Shown here one piece after another: positions 18,076 to 26,140 of a DNA stretch of 64,000 bases. A program made the position numbers and the translations under genes. Under the pieces are notes generated by a model. The model searched no databases. It was given only the letters and a program-made list of their open reading frames with translations, and was not told where the DNA came from. Source of the DNA: Micromonospora deserti (lineage in GTDB: Bacteria; Actinomycetota; Actinomycetes; Mycobacteriales; Micromonosporaceae); NCBI RefSeq assembly GCF_003236335.1, contig NZ_POUB01000009.1, positions 1 to 64,000 of the forward strand. The letters are read 5' to 3'. Each line of letters begins with the position of its first letter. Within the stretch, counting starts at the first letter, position 1.

Positions 18076-18675
18076 ATGACGTCAGTCCTCTCGACGCCGC
18101 CCGCCATCTCCGCCGGCACGCTCGCCGACGGTCCGCAACCCGTGCTCTCCGCCACCGGGGGCCTGCTGCTGCGGCCCTGGGAGGCGACCGACGCCCCAGT
18201 TTTCTTCGCCGCCTATCGCGACTCCGAGATTCGGCGTTGGCACACCCGCCAACCCGTATCGGAGGACCAGGTCCGCGGATGGTTCGACCAGTATCGCCAG
18301 GACTGGGCACAGGAGAAGGGCGCGCATTGGGCGGTGATCCGCCGCGACGGTGAGGTGCTCGGGCGCATTGCAATGCGCGGAATAGATCTCGATGACGGTG
18401 TCGCTAACTGCGCCTACTGGGTACTTCCAGCCGCCCGCGGCGCAGGCGTGGCCTCCCGCGCGCTGACGGCCCTGAGCGTCTGGGCCCTTGGCGAGACTGG
18501 TTTCCACCGCCTGGAGTTGGATCACTCGACCCGCAACAAAGCCTCGTGCCGCGTCGCCACCAAGTCCGGCTTCCTGTTGGAGGGCACCAAGCGGAGCGCC
18601 GCCATCCATTCCGACGGCCGGCACGACATGCACCTGCACGCCCGCATCCGGGGTAACGAGAGGATGCCGCAGTGA
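18076..18675 (+). CDS. GNAT family N-acetyltransferase (RimJ/RimL-like)
   Basis: A 199-residue acetyltransferase. It shows the RimJ/RimL pattern: LLLRPWEATDAP near the N-terminus, a central VLGRIAMRGI strand, the acetyl-CoA loop AARGAGVASRALTAL and a late ELDHSTRNKASCRVATKSGF where the family has N-x2-S-x3-A-x4-F. ATG 18076 follows AGGAAAGGA. The next gene starts inside its stop (GTGA), so the two are translationally coupled and may act together. Substrate unknown; the family acetylates ribosomal protein N-termini, amino acids or small amines. Confidence 0.85.
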   Translation: MTSVLSTPPAISAGTLADGPQPVLSATGGLLLRPWEATDAPVFFAAYRDSEIRRWHTRQPVSEDQVRGWFDQYRQDWAQEKGAHWAVIRRDGEVLGRIAMRGIDLDDGVANCAYWVLPAARGAGVASRALTALSVWALGETGFHRLELDHSTRNKASCRVATKSGFLLEGTKRSAAIHSDGRHDMHLHARIRGNERMPQ

Positions 18676-19529
18676 CCGACGGACGCCTCGGCAGGGCGCT
18701 CGACATGGGCACGCGCGCTTGGTGGTGTCTCGTCGGGCGCCGGGTGGACCTGGAAGGCGACCAGCGATGGCTGGACGCGCCTACCTGTGGTCCTGGACCG
18801 GTTGGGGCCTCCTGGCTCACCGCTGAGGCCGACCGGGTCGGCGGTGCCTTGCGCGAGAATGTGGCGGGCGGCGGGCTGTTGTCTTCCATGTCGGTTCTGG
18901 ACGGTGCAGGGTTTCGCGCTGCCGATCTGGACCGGACGGTCCGTCACTTCTACGAGCACACCGCGTGCTGGCGGATGGAGGTCTGGGCGCAGTGGTCAGC
19001 CCTGTTCCAGCCGGGCGGTGAGTTGGTCAGTCGGCTCTTCGGCCGCCGCGTCCAGCAGCTCGCCCTGCCTACCCGTCCGCTCGACGTCGCACATGGCATG
19101 GACTCGCGTGTCGTGCACCTGGTCGACGCCAAAGGCGAGCAGCACGCGGCCGGCTGGCTGCGGACCCTGTCTGCCACCGGTGAGTTCGTCTACAGCGGCT
19201 GCTACTCGGCCCGGCTGCTGCCCGGCTCGGAGCAGCCCTCGGTGCACGTGGCGTTTCCGTTGGAGTCCGGCAACGTACAGGTCTTCCTGCGTCCCAGCGT
19301 CCAGGCCGACGGTTCGTTGGTGCTGTCCTCGCCTTCCGGAGTCTTCGGCGGCGACGGAGCCTATGTCGTGGTGCGGGGCGGCGGTGGCGAAGCCTACGCC
19401 GCGCGTGTCCCGATCCACGAGCGCTTCCACGTCTACCGGGATCGCCGAGGCGTGCTGCGCACCGACCACGAGTTGTGGTTCTACCGTGCGCTTGTGCTCC
19501 GCCTGCACTACCGGCTGGAACCGGTCTGA
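18672..19529 (+). CDS. Hypothetical protein coupled to the GNAT gene
   Basis: A 285-residue soluble protein whose GTG start overlaps the GNAT stop by 4 nt (GTGA). It is rich in Trp and Arg near the N-terminus and beta-strand-like in the second half (V-H-V-A-F-P-L-E, V-F-L-R-P-S, Y-V-V-V-R-G-G-G-G). It ends in an Arg/Leu-rich helix. There is no signal peptide and no membrane segment. I do not recognise the family. Coupling with the acetyltransferase is the only functional clue. Confidence 0.7.
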   Translation: MTDGRLGRALDMGTRAWWCLVGRRVDLEGDQRWLDAPTCGPGPVGASWLTAEADRVGGALRENVAGGGLLSSMSVLDGAGFRAADLDRTVRHFYEHTACWRMEVWAQWSALFQPGGELVSRLFGRRVQQLALPTRPLDVAHGMDSRVVHLVDAKGEQHAAGWLRTLSATGEFVYSGCYSARLLPGSEQPSVHVAFPLESGNVQVFLRPSVQADGSLVLSSPSGVFGGDGAYVVVRGGGGEAYAARVPIHERFHVYRDRRGVLRTDHELWFYRALVLRLHYRLEPV

Positions 19530-19838
19530 CCCGTGCCGGAGGAACGGACGCCGGCGGCTCCATTGTGATCGCGGAACGGGAGGGAGACCGAGCGGGCGTC
19601 TAGCAGCGAAAACGCCTCTCGACATCTCCCACCACTCCCCCGGCCTTCCGTCGACCTCTTGCGGACCAGATGCGGACTGCGCAAGCCCGAGCGTTCGTGA
19701 TCGAATACCCGTCTATGGGGTTGGACGAGTGCCTGACGGAGTTGCTGGTTCAGCTCGGGGACCGCCGTTAACGGCCCTGTAACTAGAAGATCGGATGGCT
19801 GGTTGGGTGGCTCAGCGGCCCGCGATAGGTTTCACGCT
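19530..19838. other. Non-coding stretch with a doubtful 33-codon frame
   Basis: 309 bp between the hypothetical gene and the second GNAT. A short frame at about 19671-19772 (ATG, then R-T-A-Q-A-R-A-F-V-I-E-Y-P, stop TAA) could be the tail of a lost gene, but it has no RBS and no homologue I recognise. Confidence 0.4.
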
Positions 19839-20411
19839 GTGACAGCACCTGAGATCACCGTCGCTACACCGGAAGACCGTGGACGCGTCATCACCTCGCT
19901 GGTCGCCGCATTCACCAAGGATCCCGTCCTGGGGTACTTGTTCCCAGACGAGGCGACCTATCCGCAGTGCGCCGCCGCCTTTTTCGGACACCTCTTCGAC
20001 AAGCGGGTGCATAAGGGAACGATTTGGACGATCGAGCGCGGCGCTTCGGTCGCAATCTGGGATCCTCCCGCGGCCGAGAACGATTGGCCGGACGACATTC
20101 TTGTCGCCCAACTTCCCGCCGACGCACTGACCCGCGTCCGCGCCTACGACGAGGCGGTGCACGCCGCGCTGCCGGCTGCCCCTTTCTGGTACCTCGGCGT
20201 CCTGGGTACGCACCCTGACAACGCCGGCCGCCGATGGGGCCACGCTGTCATGAGGATGGGATTGCACCGCGCCGCCGCAGACGGCCTGCCGGCGATCCTG
20301 GAAACCAGCAATCCGGACAACGTAGAGGTGTACCGTCGCGCTGGCTGGGAGGTGGTGCACGCCCTTACGGAGCCCCTGCCTACCTGGATCATGCAGCAGT
20401 CGATTCGCTGA
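19839..20411 (+). CDS. GNAT family N-acetyltransferase
   Basis: A 190-residue acetyltransferase of the type with an N-terminal AFTKDPVLGYLFPD segment. The acetyl-CoA strand and loop are WYLGVLGTHPDNAGRRWGHAVM, and the C-terminus has LETSNPDNVEVYRRAGWEVV, a standard GNAT motif B ending. GTG 19839 fits the family's N-terminus better than the upstream TTG at 19803. Unlike the first GNAT it has no coupled partner. Substrate unknown. Confidence 0.85.
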   Translation: MTAPEITVATPEDRGRVITSLVAAFTKDPVLGYLFPDEATYPQCAAAFFGHLFDKRVHKGTIWTIERGASVAIWDPPAAENDWPDDILVAQLPADALTRVRAYDEAVHAALPAAPFWYLGVLGTHPDNAGRRWGHAVMRMGLHRAAADGLPAILETSNPDNVEVYRRAGWEVVHALTEPLPTWIMQQSIR

Positions 20412-20804
20412 CTTCGCGGACCTTGCGATGGCTGCGTTTGCCATCCCATTGCCGTCGGCCTATCCCCTGGTAGGCGGGCTGGCGGATCTCTGAGGAGGGT
20501 CGGGGTTCGGGGCGGAGCCCCAAGGTCTTCGTGGTCCTGGTTGTCTCAAGCGTGGCCGGCCAGCCCGGCCGATGCCGGCCGGAGGTCGCCAACAGGCCGG
20601 GGCCGGGCCGGCACGGCCCGCTGTGCGCGCCGCCTTGATCTGATAGTGCGCATTCGGCAGTTGAACGCCGTCGACGCTTGTCCTCCGTCGGCTGATGCGC
20701 GACAGTCGTCCGCCAACTGATCTGCGACGTCCGCGCGGATCGCGGCATGTGCGGACGTCAGATGTGGATGCCCGCTACCTCCCCAAAGGGAACGGCCTGG
20801 CTGC
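20412..20804. other. Non-coding stretch
   Basis: 393 bp between the convergent ends of the GNAT and SDR genes. Open frames here lack RBS and family motifs. I see no tRNA or strong terminator hairpin. Confidence 0.5.
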
Positions 20805-21635
20805 TCAGGCGGTCGGCCGGACCGCCCATGCGAGCACGTCTTCAGGTGAGGCATCGGAGCCGAGGTCGGCTTGCCGCAAGGCGGTGACCTGGTAAATCCG
20901 CCAGTCCCCTCCGGCGGCCCTGAGTACGTGTCCGGTGAAGGGACACTCACGGGAAACGAGCATGGCCACCCCTGGGGCCACCGACGCGGCGGTAAGTTCC
21001 TGCGGTTGCACGGCTCGGCGGAAGATGCGGGTGGCGGCCACCGGGCAGATGGCGTTGACCAGGATTCCCTGTGACCGGCCCTCGCCTGCGAGGGCGTTCA
21101 TGAGGCCGAACTGTGATGCCTTGCTGACGCTGTAAGCAGCGACGTCAGCGCCGTCGATGGTTCGTAGCCCGTAGTCCGACGTGGTCAGCACGATCCTGCC
21201 GTAGCGTTGTGCCCGCATCAGCGGCCACACCTCCCGGCAGAGCCACCATGCGGCATCCGCATTGATCGCCATGGTCATGTCGTACTCATCCACAGGCGCT
21301 TCGCTGATGCCGTGGTAACGCACGATGGCGGCGTTGTGGGCCAGCGCGTCGATGCGTCCGTGTTCGGCGAGGACTTCAGCAATCAGGTCCTCGCAGCCAC
21401 GGCGGGTCGCCAGGTTCTGCACGTGTACGGAGGCAACACCGCCCGCTTCGGTTATCGCACCAGCCACCGCACGGGCGGGGGCGGGATCATTGCCGCTGCC
21501 GTCGCGGTCAACGCCCGCATCATGCACAGCGACGTGCGCACCTCGGGCAGCCAACAGCCGGGCGTAAGACTCACCTAGGCCTCGTCCCGCGCCGGTAACC
21601 ACGACAACGTGTCCTGCAAGGTCAATCACGCACAC
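20805..21635 (-). CDS. SDR family NAD(P)-dependent oxidoreductase
   Basis: A 276-residue short-chain dehydrogenase. It has the cofactor loop TGAGRGLGESYA (about 14-25), the N-A-A motif in LAHNAAIV, catalytic Ser in VLTTSDYG and Y-x3-K in AAYSVSKAS, and the later NAICPVAATRI. The extended first loop (about 40 residues with VHDAGVDRDGSGNDPAPA) is typical of the MFE-2/hydroxyacyl-CoA-dehydrogenase-like branch. GTG starts at 21635 and 21629 are both possible. It is a single gene. A substrate among hydroxyacyl thioesters or alicyclic alcohols is a guess from the branch. Confidence 0.86.
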   Translation of the reverse strand: MCVIDLAGHVVVVTGAGRGLGESYARLLAARGAHVAVHDAGVDRDGSGNDPAPARAVAGAITEAGGVASVHVQNLATRRGCEDLIAEVLAEHGRIDALAHNAAIVRYHGISEAPVDEYDMTMAINADAAWWLCREVWPLMRAQRYGRIVLTTSDYGLRTIDGADVAAYSVSKASQFGLMNALAGEGRSQGILVNAICPVAATRIFRRAVQPQELTAASVAPGVAMLVSRECPFTGHVLRAAGGDWRIYQVTALRQADLGSDASPEDVLAWAVRPTA

Positions 21636-21866
21636 AGCGTGCCAGGACCGGCAAGCACCCGATTGCCCCCGGTGATCGGAACGAGAAAGCCTTCGCTCAT
21701 CGGCGGGACCGGACGTGCCCAGATCTCGACCGTACGAAACAACGGCTTACAGGGAGTGACACGGCACGCCCCCGTCAGCGCGCCGTCGGCGGCATGAGCG
21801 GGTGTTCGCGCCGATCGCCGGCCAGCTGCACCAGTCGACTCGCGAAGGTGCCACGTTCGCGGCCAG

Positions 21867-22301
21867 TCAGTCGAGACAGAACTCGTTGCCCTCGATGTCC
21901 TGCATCACGAGGCACGACTCGTTGTTGCCATCGGCAGTCAGTAGTCGCACGCGTACCGCGCCGAGCGCGACCAGTCGTGCGCATTCGGCCTCAAGTGCGG
22001 CCAGGCGCTCTTCACCCACGAGCCCGGTGCCGACCCGCACGTCAAGATGCAGCCGATTCTTGACGACCTTGCCTTCGGGAACGCGCTGGAAGAACAGTCG
22101 CGGGCCCACACCTGAGGGATCAATGCATGCGAACGCTGAACCCTGATGCTCAGGCGGCAGCGCGCGATCGAAATCGTCCCAAGTAGCAAACCCTTCCGGT
22201 GGCGGCGGTACGACGTACCCCAACACCTCGCACCAGAAACGAGCGACGCGCTCAGGTTCTGCGCAGTCGAAGGTGACTTGGATCTGCTTGACCGACGCCA
22301 T
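21867..22301 (-). CDS. VOC family protein (glyoxalase-like)
   Basis: A 144-residue protein starting at ATG 22301 with M-A-S-V-K-Q-I-Q-V-T-F-D-C-A-E-P-E-R-V-A. It continues FWCEVLGY, then RLHLDVRVG and a last strand MQDIEGNEFCLD. This is the Glyoxalase_6-like VOC subfamily common in actinobacteria, with two beta-alpha-beta3 modules. The role of this subfamily is mostly unknown; some members confer resistance to small toxic compounds. The in-frame extension to 22391 has no homology and is rejected. Confidence 0.85.
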   Translation of the reverse strand: MASVKQIQVTFDCAEPERVARFWCEVLGYVVPPPPEGFATWDDFDRALPPEHQGSAFACIDPSGVGPRLFFQRVPEGKVVKNRLHLDVRVGTGLVGEERLAALEAECARLVALGAVRVRLLTADGNNESCLVMQDIEGNEFCLD

Positions 22302-22359
22302 CGGTCCACCATAGAGGCGGGGTCTTTCGTCGTCTCCACGGGCCCGCCCCTGGCTAGTT

Positions 22360-22527
22360 GTGGCGCATGCGGCCCCTCGAGGGGGCGCCACGATCTTTGA
22401 CGAGCCGGACCGGGTGGCCGAGGGCGCCCGCCGCTACGCCCGCCGTTACGCGGCACCACCGCCCAACCCGCCCGGCCGGGTCGTCGTGGAGATCGCGGTC
22501 GACCGGGTGTTGAGCCTCAACCTCTGA
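22360..22527 (+). pseudogene. C-terminal remnant of a PPOX/F420-type flavin oxidoreductase
   Basis: A 55-codon plus-strand frame contains D-E-P-D-R-V-A-E-G-A-R-R-Y-A-R-R-Y-A, then N-P-P-G-R-V-V-V-E-I-A-V-D-R-V-L, and stops at 22527. This is the final helix and strand of the pyridoxamine-5'-phosphate-oxidase-like family (typically ...RRYAxRYxxPRxNPxRVVIEI...). The first 80-90 residues, including the flavin site, are missing. It ends 31 bp before the dehalogenase. It looks like the tail of a deleted gene. Confidence 0.6.
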
Positions 22528-22558
22528 CCGTTCACCAATCCTTCGGAGACAGACCGCC

Positions 22559-23422
22559 ATGCCGACGCAGCACATCCTCGGCTCGACCATCTTCTACCGG
22601 GAGACCGGCACCGGCGTGCCCATCGTCTTCCTGCACGGCAACCCCACCTCCTCCCACCTCTGGCGGCACGTCCTTTCCGCGGTCGGCGACCGCGGACGGC
22701 GGCTGGCCCCCGACCTGTTCGGCATGGGGGACTCGGGTAAGCCGGACGTCGCCTACACGTTCGACGACCACGCCCGCTATCTCGACGCCTGGTTCGACGC
22801 GCTCGGCCTCGACAACGTCATCCTGGTCGGACACGACTGGGGCGGGGCGCTCGCCTTCGACTGGGCGGCCCGCCACCCGCGCCGGGTACGGGGGATCGCC
22901 TTCACCGAAACCATTGTCAAGCCGATGGCCTGGGAGGAGTTTCCCGAGGGCGGCCAGGCCATGTTCCGGGCCATCAAGACCCCCGGTGTGGGCGAGGCGA
23001 TGATCCTCGACGACAACGCCTTCATCGAGCAGGTACTGCCCGCCACCGTCGCCACGCCCCTGTCGCCGGAAGACCTCGCCGTCTACCGCAGTCCGTACCT
23101 GACCCGCGACAGTCGGCGCCCCTTGCTGCAGTGGCCGCGGGCGATGCCGCTGGGCGGCGAGCCCGCCGATGTCGTCGCCCGCGTCGAGCGGTACGACCGG
23201 TGGCTGGCGACCAGCCCGGAGGTGCCCAAGCTCCTGATCACGTTCGAGCCGGGACCGGGCACCATGATGACGGATGCCATGCTTGACTGGTGTGTGGCCA
23301 CTATCTCCGGCCTCGAGGTGGAGAAGTGTGATCTCGCCGCCGGTCACCACACGCCCGAGGACCAGCCCGACGCGGTCGGGGCCGCCATCGCCGCCTGGTT
23401 GGACCGGCACCACCTCCGGTGA
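22559..23422 (+). CDS. dhaA: Haloalkane dehalogenase (HLD-II-like alpha/beta hydrolase)
   Basis: A 287-residue hydrolase that should split carbon-halogen bonds to an alcohol and halide. It shows HGNPTSS with the halide-stabilising Asn (N28), nucleophile D93 with its halide-binding Trp neighbour in GHDWGG, and acid E117 in AFTETIVKP as in the HLD-II subfamily (LinB, DhaA). The base is probably H263 in AGHHTPEDQPD. The DLFGMGDSGKPD cap junction and LAPDL strand are also typical. No signal peptide, so cytoplasmic. ATG 22559 is preceded by a weak GGAG. The symbol follows the subfamily; the true substrate could differ and a defence or signalling role is possible. Confidence 0.87.
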   Translation: MPTQHILGSTIFYRETGTGVPIVFLHGNPTSSHLWRHVLSAVGDRGRRLAPDLFGMGDSGKPDVAYTFDDHARYLDAWFDALGLDNVILVGHDWGGALAFDWAARHPRRVRGIAFTETIVKPMAWEEFPEGGQAMFRAIKTPGVGEAMILDDNAFIEQVLPATVATPLSPEDLAVYRSPYLTRDSRRPLLQWPRAMPLGGEPADVVARVERYDRWLATSPEVPKLLITFEPGPGTMMTDAMLDWCVATISGLEVEKCDLAAGHHTPEDQPDAVGAAIAAWLDRHHLR

Positions 23423-23511
23423 AGGCGGCGGCCGACCGCACCCCGCCGATCTGGCGATGAGCGGAAACTCGATCATGCCAGCAGCGAAGCGCTTGCCCCT
23501 CACGCGGCGTC

Positions 23512-24645
23512 ATGCCACATAGTCGTGGCGTGGAGGAGCACCTAACCGTGGGGCGTGTGGCGGAGTTGGCCGGCGTAAGCGTCCGCACACTGCATCACTA
23601 TGACGAGATCGGCCTCCTGGAGCCGTCCACACGGACCGCGGCTGGGCACCGGGCCTACTCCGCCGACGACGTGGAGCGACTCCGGGAGGTGCTCGCCTAC
23701 CGGCGGCTCGGCTTTGGATTGCGGGAGATCGCGGATCTGGTTGACGATCCGGCTACCGACGCAGTCGCGCACCTGTGCCGGCTGCGCGGCCTGCTGATGG
23801 ACCAGCGCGACCGCGCTGCTGCCATGGTGACGGCCATAGACAGGGAACTGGACGCACGAGCAATGGGAATCAGGACGACGCCAGAGGAGCAACTGAAAGT
23901 GTTCGGCGCGCGGTTGTACGATGCCATCGGATCCGCTTACCCAGCGACGCGGCGCACTGAACCACGGATCGCCGCGCGCATCTGGCTTGCGCTGGGGGAT
24001 GCACAAACGGTACTGAACGTCGGGGCCGGCACCGGCTCCTACGAACCCCCCGACCGCGACGTCACGGCGGTGGAACCTTCGGCGGTCATGCGGGCGCAGC
24101 GTCCCCCGGGCGCGGCGCCCTGCGTGGCCGCCGCTGCGGAGAGTCTGCCGTTCGAGGACCAGTCCTTCGACGCCGCGATGGCGGTCAGCACCGTTCATCA
24201 CTGGCCGGACCCGGTCGCCGGGCTGCGTGAGCTGCGGCGTGTGGCCCGCCGCGTGGTGGTGTTCACGTACGACGCCGATGACACCGGCTGGCGTCAGCGG
24301 TTCTGGCTCACCCGCGACTACTTACCTGAGTTCGCAGACCTCCTCGTCGGCTGGCCGTCCCTGGCCGACCTGACCCGCGCGATCGGAGGACGCGCGGAGC
24401 CGGTGCTCGTCCCGTGGGACTGCGCTGATGGCTTCTTCGAGGCATACTGGCGCCGGCCTGAGGCGTACCTGGACGAACGTGTACGCCGCGCGGTTTCGGT
24501 GTGGACCAGAGTCGGACCGCAGGCTGAGCAACGGGCAGTCAGCACACTCCGCGAAGACCTTTCCTCAGGCCGGTGGGCCGAGCGCAACCGCGACCTCGTC
24601 GCCCTCGACACGGCAGAGCTCGGCCTCCGCCTGCTCGTAGCCTGA
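23512..24645 (+). CDS. MerR-type regulator fused to a SAM-dependent methyltransferase
   Basis: One frame of 377 residues with two domains. Residues about 10-115 are a MerR DNA-binding domain: LTVGRVAELAGVSVRTLHHY, GHRAYSADDVERL, a Leu-rich dimerisation helix and a TipAL-like EEQLKVFGARL. Residues about 140-330 are a class I methyltransferase: motif I VLNVGAGTGSYEP, an acidic VEPS after the second strand, LPFEDQSFDAAMAV and VHHWPDPVAGLREL. MerR effector domains normally follow the HTH, so the methyltransferase replaces the ligand-binding domain. Both halves look intact. Possible starts are ATG 23512, GTG 23530 and GTG 23548 (GGAGGAG upstream of the last), but the last would trim the HTH. SAM-sensing regulation or dual function are hypotheses. 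Confidence 0.82.
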   Translation: MPHSRGVEEHLTVGRVAELAGVSVRTLHHYDEIGLLEPSTRTAAGHRAYSADDVERLREVLAYRRLGFGLREIADLVDDPATDAVAHLCRLRGLLMDQRDRAAAMVTAIDRELDARAMGIRTTPEEQLKVFGARLYDAIGSAYPATRRTEPRIAARIWLALGDAQTVLNVGAGTGSYEPPDRDVTAVEPSAVMRAQRPPGAAPCVAAAAESLPFEDQSFDAAMAVSTVHHWPDPVAGLRELRRVARRVVVFTYDADDTGWRQRFWLTRDYLPEFADLLVGWPSLADLTRAIGGRAEPVLVPWDCADGFFEAYWRRPEAYLDERVRRAVSVWTRVGPQAEQRAVSTLREDLSSGRWAERNRDLVALDTAELGLRLLVA

Positions 24646-25097
24646 ACCACCGTGCGCGAGAACGCCGCCAGAGAGCTGCACAGCGCAGCCATGGCTGCTA
24701 GGCCTGGGCGATTGCTTTTTCCCAGGTCACGACGTATCTAGCCGAGGCGGTTCGGGCACCGCCACATCCGGTTCCACGTTTTCCCAGCTCACGCGCTACA
24801 GGTGGACTCAATGTGGCGGAATCCGAACCGCATTTCCGCAGCTCAGGGGCCAGTCGTGACGGTTTCGCCGGTAGCCAGGCGGGTCGTCTGACGGGGGCCG
24901 GTTGGCAGGTCCATCAGGAAGATCGGTTTTTGATCTTCGCTGTGGCCAAGGGGGCGTGCCGGGTCGGGCACTGACGAGGTGCTGGTGGGCCGGAGGTACC
25001 ACCATGCAAACCAGGCTGCGATCATCGTCGGTGAGGCGCTACCACTGAGATCGACCAGTTCAAGGGCCCGAGGTCGATGATCCTCGGAAAGCCGTCG
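24646..25097. other. Non-coding stretch
   Basis: 452 bp after the MerR-methyltransferase gene. Short open frames on both strands lack start signals and recognisable motifs. Some local AT-rich patches (about 24710-24785) break the usual base composition. Confidence 0.5.
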
Positions 25098-25184
25098 TCA
25101 GGGGGCAGCGAGCAGTCGGATCTCGCAGCAGACGCCGCCGGCCTTGGCGAGCCGACCATCACCGGTCACCACCGGAGCGGCCAT
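25098..25184 (-). pseudogene. Possible C-terminal remnant of a PIN-domain (VapC-like) toxin
   Basis: A 28-residue frame reads A-A-P-V-V-T-G-D-G-R-L-A-K-A-G-G, then C-C-E-I-R-L-L and a stop. VapC-type PIN domains end with a strand of the form PLVTADxRLAxA...G...EVRLL that carries the last acidic residue. The match is short but ordered. The rest of the domain and any antitoxin are absent. It sits just downstream of the mannose-6-phosphate isomerase gene. Confidence 0.35.
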
Positions 25185-25186
25185 GA

Positions 25187-26140
25187 TCACCGGAGTCCTG
25201 GCGCCGCCAGGCGGATCACCTCGATCTGACCGTCCAGGCGGAGCGGACCGGCGGCGTACGGAACCAGCAGCGTGTCCCCCCGCCGCAGCGACAGGTCGTC
25301 CTTCTCGCCGGTCAGTCTGCCCTCGCCTCCTACCACGACCAAGACGCTGAACCCCTGCTCCAGACGGTCGCCGCCGTGAAGTCGGCGGGCGGCGAAGAAC
25401 TCGTCTGCGGCCTCGGGCAACAGCCGTTCCGCGCCCCGCAGGTGGTCGAGACGCTCCGGTGTCCACCGGCTGCGGTCAACACACTGCAGGGCCAGGTCGT
25501 AGCCGAGGCCCAGATGGCCGTCGGCGAGCCCGAAGCTCTCGTACTCGAGCAGCACGGAGAAGTCGGTCGGCTCCTGGACCTCGACCAGCAGGATGCCATC
25601 GCCGATCGCGTGTGGCAGGCCGGCGGGGCAGAGGATCGCGTCGCCGGCCGACACCGGGATCTTGTTGGTGGCGTCGAGCATCTGCTCGGTTCTCTGCCCG
25701 GTCACCCAGCCGGCCAGTTCGTCGGCGGCCACGTCTCGAGCGAAGCCGAGGTGGACGTACGCATCGGGGCGTGCCGAGACGATCACCCAGGCTTCGGTCT
25801 TTCCGTACGGCGCCGCCAGGTGGACGTTCGCGAACCGGCGGTCCGGGTGTACGTGCAGCGGCAGTCGCTGGCCGGCGTCGAGCAGCTTCACGAGCACGCC
25901 GGTGTCGGTGCGCCCCGGACCGAGCCACCAGCGCGGGTCGGCGGCGATCGCCTCCGCGAGCACGCGTCCGTCGGAGAGCGTGGACAGCCCGGACGGGCCC
26001 AGCCCGAACCGGGTGGTCACCGAGCCCACCCAGTCCTCGGGGCGATCGGGCAGCGCGGGAACGTTGCGGAATCCGGCTATCCGGCCGGCGCCCTGGTAGA
26101 ACGTCTCCGGCTGGTTCGCGGGCAGCATGTCAACGGTCAT
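25187..26140 (-). CDS. manA: Class I mannose-6-phosphate isomerase-like cupin enzyme
   Basis: A 317-residue type I phosphomannose isomerase that interconverts mannose-6-phosphate and fructose-6-phosphate with a zinc ion. The metal site is visible: LHVHPD (H96, H98), YGKTEAW (E116) and a later PAGLPHAIGDG histidine. The second cupin half closes with LLVPYAAGPLRL. ATG 26140 overlaps the kinase stop by 11 nt and has GGAAGGCTG just upstream. It is the last gene of the sugar operon. In this context it probably isomerises the sugar phosphate made by the kinase or feeds the aldolase; a non-mannose substrate is possible. Confidence 0.85.
   Translation of the reverse strand: MTVDMLPANQPETFYQGAGRIAGFRNVPALPDRPEDWVGSVTTRFGLGPSGLSTLSDGRVLAEAIAADPRWWLGPGRTDTGVLVKLLDAGQRLPLHVHPDRRFANVHLAAPYGKTEAWVIVSARPDAYVHLGFARDVAADELAGWVTGQRTEQMLDATNKIPVSAGDAILCPAGLPHAIGDGILLVEVQEPTDFSVLLEYESFGLADGHLGLGYDLALQCVDRSRWTPERLDHLRGAERLLPEAADEFFAARRLHGGDRLEQGFSVLVVVGGEGRLTGEKDDLSLRRGDTLLVPYAAGPLRLDGQIEVIRLAAPGLR

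Noticed and set aside
19671-19772. 33-codon open frame before the second GNAT
   Set aside because: No RBS, no recognised family, and too short for codon statistics.
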